NCBI GenBank assembly: GCA_963556255.1
Contig: OY744608.1
Coordinates: 32,008,154-32,072,153 of the forward strand
Source: Allolobophora icterica
Lineage: Eukaryota; Annelida; Clitellata; Crassiclitellata; Lumbricidae
Length of the DNA stretch: 64,000 nucleotides
Direction: 5' to 3'
Positions 24,833 through 35,989 of this stretch are shown here, one piece after another (within the stretch, counting starts at the first letter, position 1; each line of letters opens with the position of its first letter). The translations under genes and the position numbers were made by a program. The notes beneath the pieces were generated by a model that saw nothing but the letters and a program-made list of their open reading frames with translations, had not been told where the DNA came from and did not search any database.

Positions 24833-26065
24833 TAGTTTCACTTACATCGACGCTTCGTTCGGTCTACAATTACGCTATATAAATTATGTCTCAATGCATC
24901 TTTCTATCGATCTCTTTCTGCGTATCACGTCTCTCTACTTCTCGCTGCCTCCGTCTTTATCTATTTAATTGTGCGTAAATTTTTAAAAGACAGGCAAAAG
25001 CTACTCGGCAATCTAGATATTTCTTCCTCGAGTAAAACACAAGACACGCCTATACGATACATCAGTCTTGACGCTCTATTTATGTCTTATGTCTGTCTGT
25101 TTGTGTGTCTGTCAGTCTGTCTCTGTCTCTGTCTCGTGTGCTGAGAGCCAAGGAGTAATTCAATTGGGCCAAACGTCGTTGTAAGCCGCCGTTGCGCGTT
25201 TTCCGGCGAGCTTATCAATCTGCACTCTACACTTACGCATGCCTCAGAGCGTCATGAAGGTAATCTCTGGCGTATAGCATGCGATATCTATATATCATTA
25301 TATGCCTACAGCCTAAGATGCATTTCTTGTGTACGCTTATGCTTTGTTTTCATTCTTACTGAGTGGTCTAGTCTTTTTATTTGTATGTTCAGAGGTTTGG
25401 TTGATCTGCCTGTTTGCATTTCTGCCGCCCGTCTGTCTTGCTGCTTCTATAAGTATTGGCCTAAATATATACATACTCGTATTTAATATGTAGACATCTA
25501 TATATACAATTTATATATAATGCATATAATTATGTAAAATATAGATGTCTCACGAAGCTTATATGATGTTTCTTGAGAGAAAAAGAGAGAACAATAAGAG
25601 CAACCCCTTCAGCCAATTCTAAAGGCAAACATGGGTATACAAGCATTAGCGACTTCATTTTCTTAGCCGTGACATATGAAAATAGGTGCCTATCTCCCAT
25701 ATCTCTATCTATCTATGCAGGTAGTCTATCAGACTATCTATCTGTTTGTTTTTCTGTCTGCCTGCCTATCTGTATGTCTGTATGTCTATCTATCTATGCA
25801 TCCATCCATCTATCTCCATCTTCACGTAATATTCTCACCGAGTGTCTACTCTCATTTTACAGCTGAGTTCGCGATGAGTAGCCTACCAGAGAAACATACA
25901 CAGTTGGGTGTATATTTGTAACCTCTGACCTCTACCAGGGTCGAAAATCCAGCACGCTATAGCGACGAGACTATCGCTCATCTCTGCGATTGTATTATAG
26001 TAATAGTAAACTGTGGGCTAAGTAGCGTCTTAGATGTATACTGGGTGAAGATAAAAAGTCTTCTA
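24833..26065. other. No gene; minor CTAT/CTGT repeats
   Basis: Contains TCTG-rich (about 25085-25135) and CTATCTAT/TCTG-rich (about 25695-25815) stretches. No domain was recognised in the short frames. Confidence 0.5.
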
Positions 26066-26345
26066 ATTAAGTCTAGTCTAGTCTATTCTGGTCTAGTCTT
26101 GTCTTGTCAGATATACTCTGGTCTACTCTAGTCTAGTGTAGTCTAGTCTAGTCTGGTCTAGTCTAGGCTAATCTGATCTAGTCTGGCCCAGAGTATACTC
26201 TGAAGGAGTCTGGCCTACTACAGTATAGTCAATTCTGATCTCATCTAATCTGGTGTAATCGAATACAGTCTGGTCTGGTCTATCCTATAGTCTAGTCGGG
26301 TCTGTTCCAGCCTGTTCTAGTGAGGTGTTGTTTAGTCTATTCTGG
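26066..26345. repeat. GTCTAGTCTG-type 5/10-bp minisatellite
   Basis: Imperfect repeats of GTCTA and GTCTG spread over about 280 bp with many substitutions. Confidence 0.85.
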
Positions 26346-27162
26346 TCTGGTCTACATCAATGCAACACTACACAATACATCTACTAGGCTAATCTAGTCT
26401 AATGCGGAGAGTGGTGCATGGCGTCGTTAGTACAGTAAGTACTTATTGGCGCTTCGAGACGAATCATGCACCACTGTTGAATATAATGATTCTTGAGAAC
26501 GGACCCTAAAGTGACTTTGAAGAGTCAGTAGTGATCGAGCGAAATTCCAAAACCTTAGTCTCCAGATGTACAAAGGAAGTACTGGAACCTAGAGTTTATG
26601 TTTATTTGTTGCTCGACCTCTTCTTCTTGGTTGATCTGCCTGAAACGTCTCAAAACTCATTACTTCTCACTGGCTTTCAAACATATGGGTATCTAATTGC
26701 TCTTCACTTGGCGGCTGACTTACCGCGCCTCAGATTTGCATTTCTGTGTGACTTTGCGCGCGCTAAAAATGTTTGTAATAATAATAATAATAACAATAGA
26801 GATGCCATCGTCAGCGAGTTCTATATTCCGACGTCTTAGGAATCTGACGCCACGACCGACAAACAAGAAAAGACACGGATCCTTTATTTAGGCGATTAAT
26901 TCCATCCAACCAGACATAGCCTACATAAGCTTATTTAGCTGATGCTGCTGTTGCAGATATAGCAAGTCCGCTGAATAGCTACCATTCTGATGTCAGCAAC
27001 GTCCTCCACAAGGTCAGAATGAAACGGCTGAATGCCATGAGAACTTTCGGGGGCCTGCTCTTCTCCGCATGCGAATGCGACTGAGTCAAGACTCCAAGGG
27101 TGGGACTAAAAGACAGCGGTTTTGTGGTATACGAAATTAGGAATCCCTGTGTAAGTAGTGAA
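26346..27162. other. No gene recognised
   Basis: Unique-looking sequence with one plus-strand frame (26531-26839) that has no recognised domain and runs into a short (AAT)n tract at about 26776-26800. Confidence 0.4.
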
Positions 27163-27170
27163 TCTGAATC

Positions 27171-27957
27171 GTCTTAATTGTTGTCAAGACCCTAAACCTC
27201 AAGACCAAGACCAGGACTTTGATCCTCAAGACCAAGACCAAGACTTTGAAACTCAAGACCAAGACCAAGACCCCAAAAATCACAATCATATCCAGACTTC
27301 TATTCCTTACTAAAAAATTGTAAATTCGGATTACTCGTTATTTCAATGAAAACATGGGTCTTTTATTTTATTCAAGCAAAACAACTCGAAATGCAGACTG
27401 CAGAGAATTCCAAATTCGTATTTACAAAAGTCCTTCATGCGAAATGTTATTCCAAATGCCTGTTACATAAAAACCAATTCGCTCAGAATTTTCTGATCAA
27501 GGCGTGCCCTGTGGGCCTCGTAAAAATTTCGCCATATGAAAAATACGTACTACATGTGCTATAGTGGCTGGCACACACAACAGTTTTTCAAGCACTGGAT
27601 GTAAATGTACAAATCGTGAGTCTTTTTTTAAACCTCCCATGGTTTATCAGACCGTCTGGCTTCTGAAACAAGTCTCGGCAGGGCTTCCAGATACAGCATA
27701 ATTGTCCAAAACAACAGTACGGCCTCATTCACACCGTGAAAATACCAAAGCAATTGTATTAGTAATTATTTGATACATTTTTAAAATTCTTGCGTTTTGT
27801 TAAATGTTCATATTGACAGTCGAGTCTTGGTCTTGGTCTTGCAATACCAACACCAAGACTTTGAACCTCAATACCAAGACCAAGACTTTTAAAAACGAAC
27901 TCGAGTGCGCTATAGACCAACTTGACCAAGACCTTGGTCTCAAGGACAACAAGTCTG
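27171..27957 (-). mobile_element. CAGTCTTGTTGTC MITE family, copy A
   Basis: The 8-bp duplication tctgaatc is exact at 27163-27170 and 27958-27965. The left end is slightly damaged (GTCTTAATTGTTGTC) and the right end is GACAACAAGTCTG. Arrays of the hexamer AAGACC/GGTCTT lie at both ends. The core shares ATGCGAAATGTTATTCCAAA with copy C. Orientation matches copy C and is opposite to B and D. A 72-codon frame in the core (27346-27564) is not preserved in the other copies. Confidence 0.85.
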
Positions 27958-27999
27958 TCTGAATCTTACCTTTATAGATGTGCTACATAGCAATGTCAC

Positions 28000-28055
28000 A
28001 GCGCGTATGATACGTTTTCAGTTGGCGCTATATAAATGTCTTTATACTTACCTAC
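28000..28055 (+). repeat. SINE/LINE-type 3' tail motif GGCGCTATATAAATG
   Basis: A short GGCGCTATATAAATG motif recurs with small changes at 42465, 46095, 47618 and 63683, usually just after unrelated SINE-like sequence. It resembles the 3' ends shared by some SINEs and their partner LINEs. Confidence 0.4.
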
Positions 28056-28639
28056 TGCAATTAGCAGCACCACACCTTAACAGCTGAATGTCACGTTGCA
28101 GGTAATGATCATGTTTATGATCTCGCAACGTTATTACAAATTTGGCATTCATCGCAAGTGAAGGCCACAGGCTATAGTTAGTAGCCAGAGCGACAGCCCA
28201 TAATTATCTTCCATCAGGGTTAAAATCGTCAACCTTCAACTGCTTGCGATGCTCCAACGATTGCAGCTATCCGAGAAACTGCAACGGGGCCGAGCGTCGG
28301 AAATTGTGATGAAATCGATAACAGTTGTAGGCCTATCGATCCATATTGATTGAAAACTCGACGCATTGTTTGCAGCAGATTGTTTGTCCATCGCGTTCGA
28401 CGTTGCCGAGCTTATAATTTATAGATCGAAACACGCCGTCAAACAACTCGACTGACTCTGTAGAGGTTAATGATATATTATATTTATATATGAGTGGTTG
28501 ACGCTCTCAAGGCTAAAGCATTGTATATCCAACACCCATCAGTCGACGTTACTCCGAGTTTCACAAATTCACATGCATTGTTTATAACCGTTTTTAAGCG
28601 CCTCTGAGAGGGAATTGAGAGGCTCACGAAGGCGCTACA

Positions 28640-28925
28640 TAATTGTCTAGATATGCATACAGATGACTTTCGACTTCGATCTCATTTGTCGAAGATTCTC
28701 CCTCTACCTTCGAGGACGACGACGACGTCGCAACTCGCCAGCGCTAGGAGATCTCTGATAATCATCGGATGTGTTTCGTTGACGTCATCGCGGAAATCGA
28801 TCTCGGTTGGTATACATAGGACAAAGCGTAATACAAGTGAACACTCCAAGTGCAGAGTCTGCACCGCCGACGCCGCCGCCGGAGCCAAACGGTGAGGCAA
28901 CAAACGCTCTGTAAACACAAGGGAG
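28640..28925 (+). promoter_or_regulatory. CpG-rich patch with TGACGTCA and possible splice donor
   Basis: This region is richer in CpG than its neighbours. It has a CRE-type TGACGTCA at about 28780 and a plausible donor AACG|GTGAGG at about 28891-28896. It could be the promoter or leader exon of an unseen gene. Both strands have frames of about 80 codons without recognised domains. Confidence 0.25.
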
Positions 28926-29045
28926 CAAAGAAAACACTGATGTAAAGACGGACGATAAGGGAAGGGAGAGAAGGAGAGGGAAAAAGAGGAAGAGAAAGGG
29001 GGTGGTAGAAGAAGGAAGGGACCAGGGAAGTGGAAGAAGGAGGTT
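28926..29045. repeat. Purine-rich GGGAGAGAAGG tract
   Basis: About 120 bp almost wholly A and G on the plus strand. Confidence 0.8.
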
Positions 29046-29120
29046 ATGCGATTAAGTCCTCATGTGCACTTACTGAACATTGCATGTAAATATGTATGTA
29101 TATATATATATATGCGCTTT

Positions 29121-29212
29121 TATGTATGTATGTATGTATGTATGTATGTATGTATGTATGTATGTATGTATGTATGTATGTATGTATGTATGTATGTATG
29201 TATGTATGTATG
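29121..29212. repeat. (TATG)n microsatellite 1
   Basis: Uninterrupted TATG tetranucleotides; Met/Tyr/Val/Cys frames are artefacts. Confidence 0.97.
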
Positions 29213-29389
29213 CAAGTATGTATTGTTAACTAGTAACTTCTATCATACTAGACCGGTGTCTAATGCACAACGCATTAACCGATGGCGCACCAAAACCAAC
29301 CCATAATCAGTTCTAGTATGTATGACCAGAAAAAACAATCAGGTGACCTAATAGAATACTGAGAAGTGTGAGGAATAAGGAATGCCTTC

Positions 29390-29390
<1 letters not shown>

Positions 29391-29420
<30 letters not shown>

Positions 29421-29678
29421 TGTATGTATGTATGTATGTATGTATGTATGTATGTATGTATGTATGTATGTATGTGTGTATGTATGTGTGTATGTATGTA
29501 TGTATGTATGTGTGTATGTATGTATGTATGTATGTGTGTATGTATGTGTTTATGTATGTATGTATGTATGTGTGTATGTATGTGTGTATGTATGTATGTA
29601 TGTATGTATGTATGTATGTATGTATGTATGTATGTATGTATGTATGTATGTATGTATGTATGTATGTATGTATGTATG
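29391..29678. repeat. (TATG)n microsatellite 2 with TGTG variants
   Basis: About 72 tetranucleotide units, with TGTG interruptions clustered in 29474-29590. All three plus frames are open because TATG and its variants give no stop in this phase. Confidence 0.97.
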
Positions 29679-29703
29679 CTTCAATTTATGCATGCATGTA
29701 TGT

Positions 29704-30195
29704 TGAAAGAATGGACAAAAGTTACAGAGCCGTTAAACAAGGCATTTGAAGCTGAGGGAGTTGACATGGTCCGTCACTTGTAACCCTTCGTCTGAGTTCT
29801 GGTTCCAAGCACGGGGTATACGATCGTTTGTCTAGCCATATGTATACTTCGTTTTCGTCACGTTCAGTCTCAGCCGGTGTGAGGGATCCCTCGTGCGAAA
29901 TTTCTTTCCCCGATAGACCACGTGTTTATATAAACAACGCGTCAGATGAATGACGTGTCAATTACTTGTCACCAAGGGCAACGACGTACCTCAGATTGGT
30001 TGAGGTACAGAGAGTTACCCAAGGACCGAGCGCTGTGAGGCGCCGAATGGAACTGATGACAAGGCAAGGTGGTCCGCCGTACCAAGGAGAGAAGAGATGA
30101 TGGTCCCTAATCTGCTTACTATTCGATGGCCTACAGTTGAATTCTGAAACCTTAAACTACGTCCTATGTTATTTCTTTACGATTTGTCTTTATTT
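29704..30195. other. No gene recognised
   Basis: Roughly 490 bp of mixed sequence between two microsatellites, with nothing identified. Confidence 0.45.
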
Positions 30196-30369
<174 letters not shown>

Positions 30370-30580
30370 TTTTTACTTTATATTAACGTTCTCTCCCTAA
30401 CTCATCATCCATATTACACTACATTCTATTTGCCGACAATTCCAATGTCTTTATCTCCCACGCTTCGTGTTATCAGTTATTTCATCTGGCAAACGTCGAT
30501 CTAGCTCCAGCGACTGATTGGCTTAAAACTAATAAACTTTCACTAAATCTCTCTAAGACAAATTATATTGTATTTATATC

Positions 30581-31503
30581 CAGTCTTGTTGTCCTCGAGA
30601 CCAAGGTCTTGGTCTCGAGTGTTCTCGAGTTCGTTTTTAAAAGTCTTGGTATTGGTCTTGGTCTTGAGGTTCAAGGTCTTGGTCTTGGTCTTGGTCTTGA
30701 GGTTCAAGGTCTTGGTCTTGGTCTTGGTCTTGAGGCTCAAAGTCTTGGTCTTGGTCTCGCAAGACCAAGACCAAGACCGGCTGTCAATATGAACAGTCAT
30801 TTAACAAAACGCAAGGATTTTAAAAATGTATCCAATAATTACTAATACAATTGCTTTAGTATTTACACGGTGTGAATGAGGCTTTACTGTTGTTTTGGAC
30901 AATTACTTTGACTTCCGGTTATTTGCCATAGAATTATTTCAAAATAGACTCACGATGTGTACATTTAGGCCTACATCCAGTGCTTGAAAAGCTGCTCTGT
31001 GTGCCAGTGAATTCAGCACTGTAGAACTTATTTTTCACATGCCAGAATTTTTATGAGGCCCCACAGGTCACGTCTTGGTCCGAAAATTCTGAGCGAATTG
31101 GTTTGCATAAAATGCAACAGGCATTTTAAATAACATTTCGTATGAAGGACTTTTGTAAATACGAATTCGAAATTCTCTGCAGTCTGCATTTGGAGTTGTT
31201 TTGTTTGAATAAAATAAAAGATTCATGTTTTAATTAAAATAGCGAGTAGTCCGACTTGACTTTTTTTAGTAAGGAATGGTTGTGATTTTGGGGGTATTTT
31301 TCTCGGTTTTGGTCTTGAGTTTCAAAGTCTTGGTCTTGGTCTTGGTCTTGAGGTTCAAGGTCTTGGTCTTGGTCTTGAGGTTCAAGGTCTTGGTCTTGGT
31401 CTTGGTCTTGAGGTTCAAGGTCTTGGTCTTGGTCTTGGTCTTGAGGTTCAAGGTCTTGGTCTTGGTCTTGGTCTTGAGGTTTATGGTCTTGACAACAAGA
31501 CTG
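30581..31503 (+). mobile_element. CAGTCTTGTTGTC MITE family, copy B
   Basis: Perfect terminal repeats CAGTCTTGTTGTC and GACAACAAGACTG are flanked by the exact 8-bp duplication tttatatc at 30573-30580 and 31504-31511. Both subterminal zones carry GGTCTT hexamer arrays with AGGTTCAA interruptions. The element interrupts a LINE reverse transcriptase remnant and is therefore younger than it. Confidence 0.95.
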
Positions 31504-31972
31504 TTTATATCTCGCAGAAAAGACAAATACCAGAGAACACCAATGAAATTGTTATTGACGATATGACCATTCCTCAAGTCACTACAAATTTCTCGGTGTT
31601 CATATCGACCAACACCTAACTGGACAGTTCATATTGATGAAATTTCTATAAAAAAAACTAGCAAAAAATATCGGCACAATTAGGAGAATCTCCCACTTAA
31701 TTCTTTCCCAAATACTGGTTAATTTCTACTTTGCACTTGTCTATCCCTACTTCACATATTGCAAGTTTATTTGATCCTCCACATACAATATAAACTAAAG
31801 GAGCCTACAAATATTAAAGAAAAAACAATGCGTGTTATAACAAAGTCTCCATTTAACTCTCACCCCAGGCCTATCCTTTACAATACAAATTCCTAGATAT
31901 CGCACAAATCAAATTCAAAGAAACCGTGCATTTATGTGTATTTATGTATCGATGCAACAACAATCTCCTCCC

Positions 31973-32188
31973 AGGCCCGGTTTGTCCATATGGGCAACTG
32001 GGCAGCCGCCCAGGGCCGCCGATTTTTAGGGGCCGCCAATTTTCCATTTTTTTTTAATATTTTAATTATTATTATTCGTAACAAGAGGTGAATGACTAAA
32101 AAAAAGGTCATCAACTTTTTTTGTGCTTAGGGCCGCCGATTTTTCGATTTGCCCAGGGCCGCCAAATGTCTTGAGCCGGGCCTGTAGA
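31973..32188. mobile_element. Short MITE with AGGCCCGG ends, in LINE
   Basis: The left end is AGGCCCGG and the right end CCGGGCCT plus five bases, with GGGCCGCC motifs repeated internally at both sides. The 8-bp sequence ctcctccc occurs on both flanks (31965-31972 and 32189-32196), supporting insertion into the LINE remnant. About 216 bp, non-coding. Confidence 0.75.
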
Positions 32189-32481
32189 CTCCTCCCACCC
32201 GCCTTCGCCTTTTACTTTAGTCTAACATCAAACATTCATGATGCCAGAAACAACGACGACTATAGAAGTGTTTTTGCCATAACTAATACTCGTAAATTCT
32301 CATTTAGATACCAGGACCCTGCGGCAAGGAATAGCCGGTCTAAACGCATCCGTGCTGCAATGAATTTCTCACGATTCAGGCATCTTGTGCGTACACACAT
32401 GTTATTTAATTATGTCTTGTTTCTGTTTATCTTATGTGCTTGTTTCGTTGTTACATGTACTGATTGTACATGTAGGATTAA

Positions 32482-32605
32482 GGAATTGACCCTTATACAA
32501 CTTTAATTTATAATTACTGAATCAGTAATTATAACCCTTATACAACTTTAATTTAAAATTACTGAATCAGTAATTATAAATTAAAGTTGTATAAGGGTCA
32601 ATTCC
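32482..32605. repeat. 39-bp perfect inverted repeat with nested copy in loop
   Basis: Arm 32482-32520 is the exact reverse complement of arm 32567-32605. The 46-nt loop itself contains another partial copy of the arm (CCCTTATACAACTTTAATTT at about 32534-32553), so the sequence reads forward, forward, reverse. The centres are ATTACTGAATCAGTAAT palindromes. It follows the LINE remnant's 3' end. Confidence 0.92.
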
Positions 32606-32873
32606 TAAATATTGATATATATCAAAGCTTCTCAAGAACTGAATTATTAAATCATCCGTTCATCTTCATAATGCCATGTTTTAATAGGCCCCTTCGAGCG
32701 GGACGTAGGTCCCTTTTGGGTTCCTACTGCTCCCTACGTGTTTTCTTACAATGTCATCTATTATGAATGCCACCTGTAAATATATCTGTTCACAACATAA
32801 AGATGTGAACTTGGGAACAATAAATTGAATTAGAATTAAAAAATTAAAATAAATCACCATCATCGTCATAGCT

Positions 32874-35800
32874 TGTCCGTCCGCCCACCCGTCCATTCAT
32901 TCGCGCGTCCGTCCATTCATTCGTCCGTTCATTCATTTGTCCGTACGTTCATGTATTCGCTCGTCCGTCCTTTAATTCGTCCGTCCGTCCATTCATTCGT
33001 CCTTCCGTCCATTCATTTGTCCGTGCGTTGATTTATTCGTCCGTCTATCCATTAATTCGTCCGTCCATTAATTCATTCGTCCGTCCATTCATTCCTACGT
33101 CCATTCATTCATTCGTCCGTCCATTCATTCGTCCGTCCCTTTATTCATTCGTCCCTCCGTCCATCCAATCGTCCGTCCATTCATTCGTCCGTCCGTCCAT
33201 TCGTTCGTCCTTCTCTCCATTCATTTGTCCGTGCGTTGATTTATTCGTCCGTCTATCTATTAATTCGTCCGTCCATTAATTCATTCGTCCGTCCATTCAT
33301 TCGTCCCTCCGTTCACTTATTCGTCCGTCGGTCCATTCATTCGTCCGTCCATTCATTCATTCGTCCGTCCATTCATTCATTCGTCCGTCCATTCATTCAT
33401 TCGTCCGTCCGTTCACTCATTCGTCCGTCCATTCATTCGTCCGTCCGTCCATTCGTTCGTCCGTCCATGCATTAGATTTGTTCGTCCGTCTATCTATTAA
33501 TTCGTCCGTCCATTAATTCATTCGTCCGTCCATTCATTCGTCCGTTCATGCATTCGTCATTCCGTCCATTAATTTGTCCTTCTGTCCATTCATTTCTCCG
33601 TGCGTTGATTTATTCGTTCGTCCGTCCGTCCATTCATTTGTCCGTCCGTCCATTCATTCGTCCGTTCATTCGTTCGTCCGTTCATACGTTCGTCCGTCCA
33701 TTAATTCGTCCGTCAGCCCATTCATTTGTCCGTCCGTCCATTCATTTGTCCGTCCGTCCATTCATTTGTCCGTCCGTTCATTCATTTGTCCGTCCGTCCA
33801 TTCATTTGTCCGTCCGTCCATTCATTTGTCCGTCCGTTCATTCATTCGTCCTTCCGTCCATTAATTCGTCCGTCCGTTCATTCATTTGTCCGTCCGTCCA
33901 TTCATTTGTCCGTCCGTTCATTCATTCATTCGTCCGTCCATTCATTCGTCCGTCCGTCCATTCATTCGTCCGTCCGTCCATTCATTTGTCCGTCCGTTCA
34001 TTCATTTGTCCGTCCGTTCATTCATTCGTCCGTCCGTCCATTCATTTGTCCGTCCGTTCATTCATTTGTCCGTCCGTCCATTCATTTGTCCGTCCGTCCA
34101 TTCATTTGTCCGTCCGTTCATTCATTCGTCCTTCCGTCCATTCATTTGTCCGTCCGTCCATTCATTTGTCCGTCCGTCCATTCATTTGTCCGTCCGTTCA
34201 TTCATTTGTCCGTCCGTTCATTCATTTGTCCGTCCGTCCATTCATTTGTCCGTCCGTCCATTCATTTGTCCGTCCGTTCATTCATTTGTCCGTCCGTCCA
34301 TTCATTTGTCCGTCCGTCCATTCATTTGTCCTTCCGTCTATTAATTCGTCCGTCCGTTCATTCATTTGTCCGTCCGTCCATTCATTTGTCCGTCCGTTCA
34401 TTCATTTGTCCGTCCGTTCATTCATTTGTCCGTCCGTCCATTCATTTGTCCGTCCGTTCATTCATTTGTCCGTCCGTCCATTCATTTGTCCGTCCGTCCG
34501 TTCATTTGTCCGTCCGTCCATTCATTTGTCCGTCCGTTCATTCATTTGTCCGTCCGTTCATTCATTTGTCCGTCCGTCCATTCATTTGTCCGTCCGTTCA
34601 TTCATTTGTCCGTCCGTTCATTCATTTGTCCGTCCGTTCATTCATTTGTCCGTCCGTCCATTCATTTGTCCGTCCGTCCGTTCATTTGTCCGTCCGTCCA
34701 TTCATTTGTCCGTCCGTTCATTCATTTGTCCGTCCGTTCATTCATTTGTCCGTCCGTTCATTCATTTGTCCGTCCGTTCATTCATTTGTCCGTCCGTCCA
34801 TTCATTTGTCCGTCCGTCCATTCATTTGTCCGTCCGTCCATTCATTTGTCCGTCCGTCCATTCATTTGTCCGTCCGTTCATTCATTTGTCCGTCCGTCCA
34901 TTCATTTGTCCGTCCGTCCATTCATTTGTCCGTCCGTCCATTCATTTGTCCGTCCGTCCATTCATTTGTCCGTCCGTTCATTCATTCGTCCGTTCATTAA
35001 TTCGTCCTTCTGTCCATTAATTCGTCCGTCCGTCCATTCATTTGTCCGTCCGTCCATTCATTTGTCCGTCCGTTCATTCATTCGTCCGTTCATTCGTTCG
35101 TCCGTCCGTCCATTAATTCGTCCGTCCGTCCATTCATTTGTCCGTCCGTCCATTCATTTGTCCGTCCGTTCATTCATTTGTCCGTCCGTCCATTCATTTG
35201 TCCGTCCGTCCATTAATTCGTCCGTCCGTTCATTCATTCGTCCGTCCGTCCATTAATTCGTCCGTCCGTCCATTCATTTGTCCGTCCGTCCATTCATTTG
35301 TCCGTCCGTTCATTCATTCGTCCGTTCATTCGTTCGTCCGTCCATCCATTAATTCATTCGTCCGTCCATTCATTCGTCCGTTCATTCATTCGTCCGTCCG
35401 TCCATTAATTCGTCCGTCCGTTCATTCATTTGTCCGTCCGTTCATTCATTTGTCCGTCCGTCCATTCATTTGTCCGTCCGTCCATTCATTTGTCCGTCCG
35501 TCCGTCCGTTCATTCATTCGTCCGTTCATTCGTTCGTCCGTCCATCCATTAATTCATTCGTCCGTCCATTCATTCGTCCGTTCATTCATTCGTCCGTCCG
35601 TCCATTAATTCGTCCGTCCGTCCATTAATTCGTCCGTCCGTTCATTCATTTGTCCGTCCGTTCATTCATTTGTCCGTCCGTCCATTCATTTGTCCGTCCG
35701 TTCATTCATTTGTCCGTCCGTTCATTCATTTGTCCGTCGGTTCATTCATTCGTCTTTCCGTCCATTCGTTTATCCGTGCGTTATTTTATTCGTCCGTCCT

Positions 35801-35976
35801 TCCTTCTTTTCATTTGTCCGTCCGTCCATTCATTCGACCGTCTTTTCATTCATTTGTCCGTGCGTTGATTTTTTCGTCCGTTCATCAATTAATTCGTCCG
35901 TCCATTCATTTGTCCGTACGTTCATTCAGTCGTCCGTCCATTCATTCATCTTTTCGTCCGTTCTTCCATTCCTCCA
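32874..35976. repeat. 20-bp minisatellite, 3.1 kb
   Basis: The core unit attcatttgtccgtccgtcc is repeated about 150 times. The middle (33721-34980) keeps exact 20-bp phase for at least 60 units. Edges hold shorter, more varied units with CATTCATTC. Because 20 is not a multiple of three and no phase has a stop, all three plus frames stay open; frames of up to 490 codons here are artefacts. The array ends about 1.4 kb before the SAND-gene start codon. Confidence 0.96.
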
Positions 35977-35989
35977 TGCATGCGTTATC

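Larger units (their letters stand above)
30375..32515 (+). pseudogene. LINE reverse transcriptase remnant with mutated FADD box, split by two MITEs
   Basis: Plus-strand pieces of a non-LTR reverse transcriptase occur in family order. They are LYIN (about 30377), ILFADNSNVF (30423-30452, where the catalytic motif is normally FADD), WLKTNKLSLNLSKT (about 30515-30556), VYPYFTYC (about 31740-31762), ITKSPFNSHPRPILYN (about 31836-31883) and IHDARNNDDYRS (about 32237-32272). MITE copy B is inserted at 30581-31503 and a second MITE at 31973-32188. Frameshifts also occur outside the insertions. The second catalytic Asp reads Asn (AAT at 30438), so the enzyme would be dead in any case. Confidence 0.82.

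Noticed and set aside
29368..29783. Cys/Met/Tyr-rich proteins of about 115-133 codons
   Set aside because: Pure translation of the TATG microsatellite in three phases.
32874..35976. Open frames of 490, 424 and 296 codons
   Set aside because: All three plus frames are open because the 20-bp unit has no stop in any phase; the readings are 20-residue repeats without any domain.
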